Origin: Spirosoma arboris
Lineage (GTDB): Bacteria; Bacteroidota; Bacteroidia; Cytophagales; Spirosomataceae
Length of the DNA: 64,000 bases
NCBI RefSeq assembly: GCF_009754945.1
Contig: NZ_WPIN01000004.1
Span: 248,001-312,000, forward strand
Direction of reading: 5' to 3'
The position numbers and the translations under genes were made by a program. Below, piece by piece: positions 25,014 through 32,738 of this stretch. Positions within the stretch are counted from its first letter, which is position 1. Every line of letters starts with the position of its first letter. The notes beneath the pieces were generated by a model, which saw only the letters and a program-made list of their open reading frames with translations, was not told the DNA's origin and made no database searches.

Positions 25014-25250
25014 TTCATCGTCAAATCAGCGACTCCTCGGGCCGCAATTTGGGCATTAGCATCAGCACGAGTTGCTATGACAAGAATCTGTCCATTTGAT
25101 TCGATCAAACGGTCGGTTTTCTGAGCTACAACGGCTAATACAGGTTCGATTTGGTCTAAGCGTTTATCGGGAGTCATTCGGCAAAACTTTTTGTAAATAA
25201 ACGAATATGTTCTTAGTATTTACAAATAAATTGATGCGTTTAAGCTAGAA

Positions 25251-25994
25251 TTATCCCTTTCTTAACTCACTACCAATCGCTTCCCGAGATTGTTGCACAA
25301 CCTCATCGGGTGTTCGCCCGGCAGGTTCTATTCCAGATAGGACTGTCCATGACATTCGAGAAAAGGAAGTGAGCGGAAACAAGCCTTTTGGATTGAAATG
25401 GCCTGTTCCCCGAATAGCAATGGGCACGACAAGTGAATTGGGAGCCCGTTTTAGTAAGGTAGCCACACCGCCTGTTACGAAAGGACGCATCTCGCCGGTT
25501 GCTGATCGGGTTCGAGTGCCTTCGGGGAAAATGACGGCTGATAGATTATGCTGTTGAATGAGTTTCCCCAACCGGGCAATTTCGACAATCGCCTGTTTAG
25601 GATCTTTACGGTCGATGAGGGCAGCACCGCTTTTACGGAGGTTGTACGATACACCCGGTATGCCATGTGCCAGTTCAACTTTAGATACGAAAGTGGGCGT
25701 GTGTCGACGCATAAACCAGATAATCGGCGAAATGTCGAACATACTCTGGTGGTTCGCTATAAAAATAATGGGCCGGTCGGTGGGGAGGCTGGTTTGTTGG
25801 TTAAAGTGAATCGTACTGCCTGTCAGGTACCATCCATAAGCAATACAGGCGTTCATCCAGTCAACGGTTTTTTTGTGAGCGGGTCGGCCAAATAAATTAA
25901 AGGCAACGGCCTGAGCCACATGGAAAATGCAAAGGACTAACCCGAAATAAATCAGGTAAACACAGCTTAGAATGTAATCAAGAAGTTTTTTCAT
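25251..25994 (-). CDS. 1-acyl-sn-glycerol-3-phosphate acyltransferase (PlsC family)
   Basis: A 247-residue membrane-associated acyltransferase that adds the second acyl chain to lysophosphatidic acid to form phosphatidic acid. An N-terminal membrane helix (about 7-31) precedes the catalytic H-x4-D motif NHQSMFD (His82, Asp87). The glycerol-phosphate binding motif FPEGTRTR follows (near 155-162). The length is normal for PlsC. It is divergent from the desaturase at 26155; the two are both lipid-synthesis genes and lie between a sigma-54 regulator and its probable kinase. Confidence 0.93.
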   Translation of the reverse strand: MKKLLDYILSCVYLIYFGLVLCIFHVAQAVAFNLFGRPAHKKTVDWMNACIAYGWYLTGSTIHFNQQTSLPTDRPIIFIANHQSMFDISPIIWFMRRHTPTFVSKVELAHGIPGVSYNLRKSGAALIDRKDPKQAIVEIARLGKLIQQHNLSAVIFPEGTRTRSATGEMRPFVTGGVATLLKRAPNSLVVPIAIRGTGHFNPKGLFPLTSFSRMSWTVLSGIEPAGRTPDEVVQQSREAIGSELRKG

Positions 25995-26103
25995 ACAGGC
26001 GACAAGTGTCAGCGCAGCAATTAGTTTACCCCAAAATTAATCATGAGTCGCTTATAGTCGGGAAGAAAAACGAAAGCGAACCTAAAACATCGACTCTTTT
26101 GCC

Positions 26104-26111
26104 GAACTTTG
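26104..26111 (+). promoter_or_regulatory. Candidate -7 element for the desaturase gene
   Basis: GAACTTTG at this position matches 7 of 8 bases of TAnnTTTG and ends 43 nt before the preferred start codon at 26155. No TTG was found at the right distance, so support is moderate. Confidence 0.3.
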
Positions 26112-26154
26112 TAGTCACTAAGGTAAATTGAACCGTTTCGTTGTTACTTGTTAT

Positions 26155-27132
26155 ATGATTTTATCTGGCACACGTTTGGATGTTATGCGATTCGTCGGCG
26201 AAAAAATCGACGCTTCTGTTGATGAATTTCTTAAGCCTATCGAGACGAATTGGCAACCGACTGATTTGCTGCCCGATTCGACAAAAGATTCGTTTCTGGA
26301 CGATATAAAATTACTGCGCGAAAGCACACGCGAGCTCTCATACGATTATGTAGCAGTACTTGTTGGCGACACCATCACCGAGGAAGCTCTCCCAACCTAC
26401 GAATCGTGGTTGATGGATATGGAAGGCATTCAACAGGGCGAACCCGGAGGCTGGACACGCTGGATTCGTAGCTGGACGGCCGAAGAAAATCGTCATGGAG
26501 ACCTGCTCAACAAATTCCTGTATTTATCGGGCCGGGTCAATATGCGGGCGATGGAAGTATCGACTCAGTATCTGATTGCGGACGGTTTTGACATTGGAAC
26601 GGGTAAAGATCCCTACCGCAATTTCGTTTATACCTCGTTTCAGGAGTTGGCTACCAACGTATCGCACCGCCGGACGGCCACGCTGGCAAAACAGGCTGGC
26701 TGCAATCAGTTGTCGAAAATTTGTGGCGTAATCGCTTCCGACGAGATGCGTCATGCCAAAGCCTATAAAGATTTCGTACGGCAGATTTTTGAAGTCGACC
26801 CTTCCGAAATGATGCTGGCTTTTGAGGATATGATGCGGAAGAAAATTGTAATGCCCGCTCACTTCCTGCGCGAAACCGGTGTGAAAATCGGGCAGACATT
26901 CAGCCATTTTTCCGACGCAGCACAGCGTCTGGGCGTGTATACTACCTACGATTACATCGACATTGCCGAATCGCTGCTGATTGACTGGAAGATCGACACG
27001 ATTACAGACCTCAACGATGCTGGTCAACGTGCCCGCGATTACCTGATGGCATTGCCCGCTCGTCTGCGTCGGGTTGCCGAGCGGACTAAGGTGCCTACAC
27101 TGGAGTACCCATTTAGCTGGATTGCGGGATAG
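26155..27132 (+). CDS. Acyl-ACP desaturase (ferritin-like di-iron)
   Basis: A soluble desaturase of the plant stearoyl-ACP Delta9 type that introduces a double bond into acyl-ACP. The two iron-binding signatures are EENRHGDLL (second helix pair) and DEMRHAKAY, each of the E/D-x-x-R-H type. The frame is open from a TTG at 26128, but ATG 26155 gives the family-like start MILSGTRLDVMRFV and a 325-residue protein. The gene ends 1 nt before the kinase gene at 27134, so the two are almost certainly co-transcribed. Together with PlsC it points to control of membrane fluidity. Confidence 0.93.
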   Translation: MILSGTRLDVMRFVGEKIDASVDEFLKPIETNWQPTDLLPDSTKDSFLDDIKLLRESTRELSYDYVAVLVGDTITEEALPTYESWLMDMEGIQQGEPGGWTRWIRSWTAEENRHGDLLNKFLYLSGRVNMRAMEVSTQYLIADGFDIGTGKDPYRNFVYTSFQELATNVSHRRTATLAKQAGCNQLSKICGVIASDEMRHAKAYKDFVRQIFEVDPSEMMLAFEDMMRKKIVMPAHFLRETGVKIGQTFSHFSDAAQRLGVYTTYDYIDIAESLLIDWKIDTITDLNDAGQRARDYLMALPARLRRVAERTKVPTLEYPFSWIAG

Positions 27133-27133
27133 C

Positions 27134-28495
27134 ATGAACCAGTTTGTTATCGGCATAGGCTGGCGTATTCTCGGCATTATTATCCTGACCAGTGCCATAA
27201 CGTACTTCTGGTTACAGGAAGTTAATGGCCTGATGCTGTTTCCATTGGTCGTTCTTCATATCCTGATAACGGTAAATCTGTACCGTTATGTGACCAGCCT
27301 GAACCGCAAATTGACTCGGTTTCTGGAATCGGTGCGCTACTCCGATTTTGCCGTTTCGTTTCGGGCCGATAACAATCTAGGGCCTTCTTTCTATGAACTC
27401 AACGACCAGTTCAACGAAGTGCTGGATGCGTTCAGACAGGCGAGGGCCGAAAAAGAAGCCAACCTGCACTATGTAAACACGATTGTTCAGCACGTCAGCG
27501 TTGGCTTGCTGACGTTCGATGTTGCCGGACAAGTAGAGCTGGTTAATCAGGCTGCACTGCGGCTGTTAGGTATTTACCGACTCCGAACACTCAACGATCT
27601 GAACGCAACCCATCCCGAATTAAGTGAGTTGCTTCTCTCGGCGAAGGCATCGCCCACGCCCGTTTCCTATCAGACGGGTGCCGATGGGGAATTGTCGGTA
27701 CGTTGTACGGCGGTACGATTGCGGGGGCGGCTGGTTACGGTTGTATCCTTGCAAAACATTCGCTCGGAGCTGCAGCAGCGCGAACTCGATGCCTGGCAGA
27801 ACCTGACGAAGGTGTTGCGACATGAGATCATGAACTCCATCACCCCAATTGTGTCGTTGGCGGGTACCATGCGCGACATCGTTGAAACCGATTTGTTACC
27901 CTTTGCCTTACCCAATACCAGCGAATTAAACGCGATACCCTCTGTTGTTGGTGAGTCGATCAATGACCTGCGCGACGCTCTGACCACCATTGAGCAACGA
28001 GGAGGAGGTATCATGCAATTCGTTGATGCCTACCGGAATTTCACCACCATCCCTCAACCCATTTTTGCCGACGTGCCTGTCGAGCAACTTCTACGAACGG
28101 TTGTACAGTTAGCTCAGGCCAATTCCCCAGAGTGCCAGATTGCGTTTACAGTTGGATCGCCCAATCTGGCCATTCGTGCCGATGCCTCTCAGATTGAAAT
28201 GGTACTGTTGAATCTGGTGAAAAACGCGGTAGAAAGTGTTGAGAAAGGCACTGTCCCTATTATTGGCATTAGTGCCGAATCGGTGGGGCCACACGTAGTG
28301 ATTCGTGTGTCAGACAATGGCCCAGGGATTGAGCCAGAAGCCCTGGAGCAGATTTTTATTCCGTTCTACACTACCAAGAAAACCGGCTCCGGCATTGGAT
28401 TGAGCCTGTCGCGCCAGATTATGCAACTCCACAACGGCCAACTCACTGCCGATTCCCATCCCGGCGCAGGGAGTACGTTTAACCTGACGTTTTGA
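27134..28495 (+). CDS. Sensor histidine kinase (NtrB-like, PAS-containing)
   Basis: A membrane kinase of 453 residues. Two hydrophobic segments at about 7-24 and 31-48 leave almost no periplasmic loop, so it likely senses membrane or cytoplasmic signals. A PAS-like domain follows (about 110-200), then the phospho-acceptor region LRHEIMNSITPIVSLA with His230, and an ATPase domain with N-box NLVKNAVESVE, G1 DNGPGIEPEA, F-box FIPFYTTK and G2 GSGIGLSLS. The ATG at 27134 is preferred because upstream codons overlap the desaturase gene in another frame. The HEIMNSITP variant normally pairs with sigma-54 response regulators like the one at 23153. Confidence 0.93.
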   Translation: MNQFVIGIGWRILGIIILTSAITYFWLQEVNGLMLFPLVVLHILITVNLYRYVTSLNRKLTRFLESVRYSDFAVSFRADNNLGPSFYELNDQFNEVLDAFRQARAEKEANLHYVNTIVQHVSVGLLTFDVAGQVELVNQAALRLLGIYRLRTLNDLNATHPELSELLLSAKASPTPVSYQTGADGELSVRCTAVRLRGRLVTVVSLQNIRSELQQRELDAWQNLTKVLRHEIMNSITPIVSLAGTMRDIVETDLLPFALPNTSELNAIPSVVGESINDLRDALTTIEQRGGGIMQFVDAYRNFTTIPQPIFADVPVEQLLRTVVQLAQANSPECQIAFTVGSPNLAIRADASQIEMVLLNLVKNAVESVEKGTVPIIGISAESVGPHVVIRVSDNGPGIEPEALEQIFIPFYTTKKTGSGIGLSLSRQIMQLHNGQLTADSHPGAGSTFNLTF

Positions 28496-28575
28496 GGGGT
28501 ATAATTCCAATATTCAGTACCAGAGCTTGTAGAGGTAAACATAAGTCGACATCTTTTATCCTGTCGAAAACTTAT

Positions 28576-29505
28576 CTAACAAACCTCTGTTTCGCAATCG
28601 TCTTCGGCGACTATTTCGGTTTCGAGCGTTGCGTGGCTAATTTTTTGGTGTTCGAGTCGATGGCGGGCGTCGTGCTTGAGGGCAACGATCTGTGGATCAG
28701 AGAGGCCCGGTTGCAAGACGAGGTGAGCAGTAAGTGCATTTTCGGTCGTGCTCATAGCCCAGATGTGTACGTGGTGTACGTCTTTTACACCCGCTACGGC
28801 TCGCAGGTCGGCTAGGACAGCGGCAAGGTCAATGCCCACCGGTATGCCATCCATTGATAGTCGCAGACTATCTGTCAGTAGCCGCCACGTTGAGCCCATA
28901 ATGATAACCGCAACAAGAATACCGATTACCGGATCGAGCCAGGTCCAGCCCGTGAAATTGATCAGAACACCAGCTATAACCACACCTAATGAGACCAGCG
29001 CATCGACAGCTAAATGCAGGTAAGCCCCCTTGGCGTTCAGATCGTGCTCTTTATTTCGAAAAAAAAGCAGTGCCGAAACCGTATTGACAACAATGCCAAC
29101 CGCTGCAACCCAGGCTACGGCACCACCGGCCACCGGTTCTGGGTGACGGAATCGCTGGAGACTTTCCCAAAAAATAGCACCAATAGTAATCAGTAGAATA
29201 ACAGCGTTGGTAAGTGAAGCCAGCACTGTACTCTTCCGATAGCCGTACGTAAAACTCGGCGTTTGCCGAATGCGCGCCAGCCTAAACGCCAGCAATGACA
29301 GGAGCAAACTCGCTACATCGCTGAGGTTATGGCCTGCATCGGCAATAAGCGCCAGTGAGTTATAGTAAAATCCCAGGACAAATTCCACGACGACATAGCC
29401 CGCGTTCAGAATAGCCCCAATGATTAACGCCCGGTTAATGGAGGTTAAAACGGTAGGGCCATGATTGTGGCCAGCGTGGTCGTGGTGATCGTGTTCGTGC
29501 GCCAT
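28576..29505 (-). CDS. Cation diffusion facilitator (Zn/Co/Cd exporter)
   Basis: A 309-residue CDF-family metal/proton antiporter of the inner membrane. The N-terminus is a His-rich metal-binding tail (HDHHDHAGHNHG). Six membrane helices follow; helices II and V carry the H/D-x-x-x-D metal site, seen as DAGHNLSD and HLAVDALVS. The C-terminal cytoplasmic domain (about 205-300) has the ferredoxin-like dimerisation fold with VKDVHHVHIWAMS, and the protein ends with a Cys-containing DCETEVC. It lies downstream of a TonB receptor gene, separated by an inverted repeat, and fits zinc or cobalt homeostasis. Confidence 0.95.
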   Translation of the reverse strand: MAHEHDHHDHAGHNHGPTVLTSINRALIIGAILNAGYVVVEFVLGFYYNSLALIADAGHNLSDVASLLLSLLAFRLARIRQTPSFTYGYRKSTVLASLTNAVILLITIGAIFWESLQRFRHPEPVAGGAVAWVAAVGIVVNTVSALLFFRNKEHDLNAKGAYLHLAVDALVSLGVVIAGVLINFTGWTWLDPVIGILVAVIIMGSTWRLLTDSLRLSMDGIPVGIDLAAVLADLRAVAGVKDVHHVHIWAMSTTENALTAHLVLQPGLSDPQIVALKHDARHRLEHQKISHATLETEIVAEDDCETEVC

Positions 29506-29511
29506 GTATAA

Positions 29512-29612
29512 AGTCAGGTATGGTCAGGGTTCGTCAGATTTGGTCAGGAGTTGCGAATGGATTTAAAACTAATCCTGACAACTCTTGACTAAATCTGACA
29601 ATTACCTGACCA
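29512..29612. repeat. Inverted repeat between CDF and TonB receptor genes (GTCAG family)
   Basis: The left side has repeated GGTCAGG/CGTCAGATTTGGTCAGG units; the right side has the complements ACTAAATCTGACAATTACC and CCTGACC. The arms pair imperfectly over about 40 bp. It fills the complete spacer and may act as an intercistronic hairpin. Confidence 0.65.
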
Positions 29613-29618
29613 ATTCAA

Positions 29619-31862
29619 TCAAAGCTTAAGTTTAATGCCCCCATTAATGATTCGACCATCGGTTGGAGCATAGATGTCTGTAACGAAAATAGGTTGTGTA
29701 ACCGTGCCGCTCACCAACGGCTCGAAGCGCGACTGCCGCACATCGAGAAAGTTTTCGAAGTTAATAAAAATGCTCCCCTTTGTGTGTTGACCAAACGACC
29801 ATTTCCGCTCAATCATATAGCCAAGTGTCCAGTAAGCGGGCGTAGTAGTGCCATTTGTTCGTTGCTGCGTTCCCGAATAAAAAGCTTCAAACCCGGTTTT
29901 AAGTCGATCCGTTTCGTAAAGCGTGGTAAAGTAAAGCCGGTGCTTTGCCGTCAGCGGAATCATGCCTGTCAGGTTATCGTACTGCCGTTGTGTATCAATA
30001 AACGAGTAGCCCAGAAAGCCATGAATGTCGTGATAAACCAGGCGGACATTGGTCTCAAAACCCCGCGTAGATAGATGCCCGTTGGCCGTTCGGAAAGTGT
30101 ATCTGGCTCCCTCGGGAGTCAGTACGGTTAAGCGGTTCAATTGGGTATAAAAGAACAACTGATTAATGGATAGTGTGGTTTTATCCCCCAACTCAGTACG
30201 GTAATTAATATCCCAGTTCAACCCCATTGATGATTCGGTTTGGTCGCCGTTGATTGATCCTAGATTAACATTTCGAAAGGACAGGCGTTCGGCATCTTCG
30301 GTGAAAATGGTTGGCGCTTTATAGCCCAGTCCTCCACCCAGCCGGCTCGTCCAATGATCGGCGGCCCGGTATAGTAATGAAAAGCGAGGCAGTAGAAACA
30401 ACTTCGGACGGGACGAGCCTGTTGCAAGGCTCACTCTCGTTGTTACCGCGTCGGCACGAAGGCCGGTCTCCAGACTAAATTGCTCGGAGAGCGTTAGGGT
30501 GTTCTGAAGGAACATACCCACGATGTTCTGCCGATAAATAACAAATGAGCTTGAGCTATTGGCTGGGTCTTCCTTCCAAAAGGTGTCCGTCCAGAGATTT
30601 AAGCCCGCAATCCAGTCTGCTTTTTTCTGGTGTTTAAAATAGCTCACTTCCGAAAAAGACGATTGCTGTAGCCCATCAAAGCTGTAATCAGGTAAGATAA
30701 TTGCCCGTCTGAATCGGCTATAACTATTCTTGATCGTTAATACCGCGTCGTTACTAAACCGCTTTTCCAGCCGAAACTGAGTAGCTAGCCGTCGGGAGTC
30801 GTTGGCTTCGGTATAGCCCGTTGACGTTTCGCTTCGAATCGTCGGCACATAACCACCTGTCCGGTGCTCATTAACCCAAATTACCCCCGCCGAAACCGTT
30901 GTAGTTGGACTAGGATACCAGAAAAATTTCGGTTGAATCGTCGTACGAGCTGTTTGCGGAAGGTCCGAAAACTGATCATTATTGACGTCATAAACGCGCT
31001 GCAGGTTACGCGTGGCATAGAACGTTAAGCCCACCTTTTCGTTGCGCTGAGCATAATACGCATTGAGGTCAAGGCCGAGGGCCGAGGTGCCATTAATCAG
31101 AAATGACAAATCCCGCTCTCGGGTTGGTTCTTTCGTAACCAGATTGACGAGTCCGGCGATAGCGCCACTGCCGTACAAGGTTGACTGGCAGCCTTTCACC
31201 AACTCAACCTGTTTCAAATTTAGGGGTGGCACCTGCATCAGACTCAGGCCACTCGAAAAGCCACTGTACAACGGAAGTCCATCCTGCAACAGTTGCGTAT
31301 AACGGCCATCTAAACCCTGAATCCGAAAGGTGGCATTCGCCGAAGTAACCGATGTTTGCTGCACCTGAATTCCCGGACTTTCACGTAGAATAACAGCGAT
31401 GTTGGCGGGTTGCATATTCGCCTTTTCGTCTAGTTCTTCGGCGTCGATTACCTCGATGCGTGTCGGTTCGTCGGCAACGCTTCGTCCACTTCGTGTAGAG
31501 GATACGGTAATTTCGTCGAGTGCCTCTTCCGATGGTTCGAGCAAAATTTGAAGTGTATCGTTACCCGGCGTTATCAGTGTATGATGAGCTGACTCAAAAC
31601 CGACTGCCGAAATACGTAGTCGATAGGGGCCAACTGGCGGTAGGTGCATCTGCGTGAAACCGGCGGTATCGGTCGCTGCACCAATTGATGTGCCAACCAG
31701 GAGAATGGTAGCACCAGGAATGGATTGTTTGGTAAGCGCATGACGAACAGAAACGCGTAAAGTATCCTGGAGGAAAGGAAGATTCTGGGAAGTCGTCCCC
31801 CGGAATGCCGTCCCACCCCAAACGGTGTGGGAAAAGAATAAAAATAAAATAACGTTTTTCAT
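29619..31862 (-). CDS. TonB-dependent outer-membrane receptor (metal type)
   Basis: A 747-residue receptor for TonB-driven import across the outer membrane. A signal peptide (about 1-20) is followed by a carboxypeptidase-regulatory-like domain (about 33-110), the plug (about 130-240, with GIQVQQTSVTSANATFRIQG and VELVKGCQSTLYGSGAIAGL) and a 22-strand-type barrel ending in IINGGIKLKL. It lacks a SusD partner. Its neighbours are a small Cys/His-rich secreted protein upstream and a CDF exporter downstream, which suggests a metal or metal-complex substrate. The cobalamin riboswitch on the opposite strand 0.5 kb away does not face this gene, so a vitamin B12 substrate is possible but not shown. 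Confidence 0.92.
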   Translation of the reverse strand: MKNVILFLFFSHTVWGGTAFRGTTSQNLPFLQDTLRVSVRHALTKQSIPGATILLVGTSIGAATDTAGFTQMHLPPVGPYRLRISAVGFESAHHTLITPGNDTLQILLEPSEEALDEITVSSTRSGRSVADEPTRIEVIDAEELDEKANMQPANIAVILRESPGIQVQQTSVTSANATFRIQGLDGRYTQLLQDGLPLYSGFSSGLSLMQVPPLNLKQVELVKGCQSTLYGSGAIAGLVNLVTKEPTRERDLSFLINGTSALGLDLNAYYAQRNEKVGLTFYATRNLQRVYDVNNDQFSDLPQTARTTIQPKFFWYPSPTTTVSAGVIWVNEHRTGGYVPTIRSETSTGYTEANDSRRLATQFRLEKRFSNDAVLTIKNSYSRFRRAIILPDYSFDGLQQSSFSEVSYFKHQKKADWIAGLNLWTDTFWKEDPANSSSSFVIYRQNIVGMFLQNTLTLSEQFSLETGLRADAVTTRVSLATGSSRPKLFLLPRFSLLYRAADHWTSRLGGGLGYKAPTIFTEDAERLSFRNVNLGSINGDQTESSMGLNWDINYRTELGDKTTLSINQLFFYTQLNRLTVLTPEGARYTFRTANGHLSTRGFETNVRLVYHDIHGFLGYSFIDTQRQYDNLTGMIPLTAKHRLYFTTLYETDRLKTGFEAFYSGTQQRTNGTTTPAYWTLGYMIERKWSFGQHTKGSIFINFENFLDVRQSRFEPLVSGTVTQPIFVTDIYAPTDGRIINGGIKLKL

Positions 31863-31932
31863 CCTGTATGGAGATACAATGGAACATATCGACTGATGGA
31901 TGACCAGTCGGAAGAAAATCCATGAAAAACGA

Positions 31933-32253
31933 TTACAATTTAGGCGGCTGCCAGATGGACATCGCTACATCTGACTGATTAGGAGATTGATAGATAAATA
32001 GTTGGCTAGTAGGAGCCAGTGCGTTTAGCAGTGCGGGAAGCGTATAGCTAAGCGGTCGGGGAGTAAAAAAACCAAGGCAGGTTGTACAATGGCAGAACGG
32101 ACTGCAAGGGGCTTTGTGTTCGTCGTCGTCTGCCGAATGAGAAGTTGATGTGCTGGTTGTATGATCTGATTGCGCATGGCACTCTGCATCCGGACAGGGC
32201 AAGCCCGTTAGCAGCAGAATCCATAACGAGAAAAGACACATAACCACTTTCAT
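31933..32253 (-). CDS. Small secreted Cys/His-rich protein (DUF6660-like)
   Basis: A 106-residue secreted protein. The frame is open 14 codons further upstream, but the ATG at 32253 gives a clean signal peptide (MKVVMCLFSLWILLLTGLPC) and lies just after a TAnnTTTG element. The mature part has CPDAEC, a His/Asp cluster HSADDDEHK, then CSPFCHCTTC, a likely metal-binding knuckle. The overall shape resembles the DUF6660 proteins found before metal-related TonB receptors in Bacteroidota. It is the first gene of the TonB receptor/CDF group. The function is unknown; metal capture is an inference from residues and context. Confidence 0.65.
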   Translation of the reverse strand: MKVVMCLFSLWILLLTGLPCPDAECHAQSDHTTSTSTSHSADDDEHKAPCSPFCHCTTCLGFFTPRPLSYTLPALLNALAPTSQLFIYQSPNQSDVAMSIWQPPKL

Positions 32254-32258
32254 ACCTG

Positions 32259-32266
32259 CAAAGGTA
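32259..32266 (-). promoter_or_regulatory. -7 promoter element for the metal operon
   Basis: Read on the minus strand the sequence is TACCTTTG, an exact TAnnTTTG match, 5 nt before the ATG at 32253, implying a very short or absent leader. No TTG is present at 19 nt, only TGTTGCA at a 15-nt distance. Confidence 0.45.
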
Positions 32267-32375
32267 GCCGACGGGGTAATGCAACAGGTAGTCAAAAAGG
32301 GATAAACTCTTGTTTTTGCCGGTTCAATGAGGTTAGTTTGTGTTAACGTTCTTTGTTTTCCGTCAAATTAGCTAA

Positions 32376-32562
32376 TGGTTTTCCTGAGAGGTTCAGGAAA
32401 TGAAAAAGGAATCGTGTGAAATTCACGAGCAGACGTTGCTACTGTCAGTGACCATTTAGAAAAGGGTTTGCCCTCGATGTCCATTGTCTTACCCATCGGT
32501 TCGCCGAAGCGGGAAGGATGAGAAGGACGGCAGATACCGTCACAAGCCAGGAGACTTGCCTT
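32376..32562 (+). promoter_or_regulatory. Cobalamin riboswitch upstream of metE
   Basis: Conserved pieces of the adenosylcobalamin aptamer occur in order: GGTTTTCC near the 5' end, GGAATCGTGTGAAATTCACG with GCAGACGTTGCTACTGT, later GGGAAGGATGAGAAGGACGG, and the B12-box region GTCACAAGCCAGGAGACTTG. It lies 177 nt before metE on the same strand. A run of eight T at 32618-32625 may belong to the expression platform, but no strong hairpin directly before it was seen, so the mechanism may be translational. Binding of cobalamin should turn metE off. Confidence 0.92.
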
Positions 32563-32738
32563 AGCTTTGCTGATTACGCCCACACGAAATTGGGCTTCAT
32601 CAAGATTGACTATCCTATTTTTTTTCCTGCTTCTTCTCGAAGCCTGGTTAGGTATGTCGTGTTGGTAAAGTGGTGATAACGTGGTAAGCGTATGGAGTTC
32701 GGCATCGAACGCGATCAACCATTTTATTTATTAACAAC

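Larger units (their letters stand above)
24567..25177 (-). pseudogene. Coiled-coil repeat protein gene with a 1-nt frameshift
   Basis: The first part (25177 to about 25015) reads MTPDKRLDQIEPVLAVVAQK through ARGVADLT; the natural continuation DEMRQRFDQVDRRF is in another frame from about 25020. One missing base in the codon before GATGAAATG explains this: the total of 611 nt would become 612 (203 codons plus stop). The downstream part is a string of heptads of the RFDQVDN-RFVRIDE type. Without correction the first frame runs on through the repeats as DLIKSI-DLCGLTN nonsense to 24659. It may be a broken gene, a sequencing error or a frameshift used on purpose; no A-AAA-AAG slippery site is visible. 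Confidence 0.55.

Noticed and set aside
24684..25124. Plus-strand open frame of 146 codons and the 172-codon minus-strand frame through the repeats
   Set aside because: Both are products of the 21/42-bp repeat, which leaves several frames open. Only the RFDQVD frame makes a sensible coiled coil.
26524..27198. 224-codon minus-strand frame opposite the desaturase gene
   Set aside because: It lies antisense to a well-supported enzyme with intact iron motifs, and its translation has no recognisable features.
32368..32718. 116-codon minus-strand frame upstream of metE
   Set aside because: It lies opposite the cobalamin riboswitch, whose conserved blocks explain the sequence.
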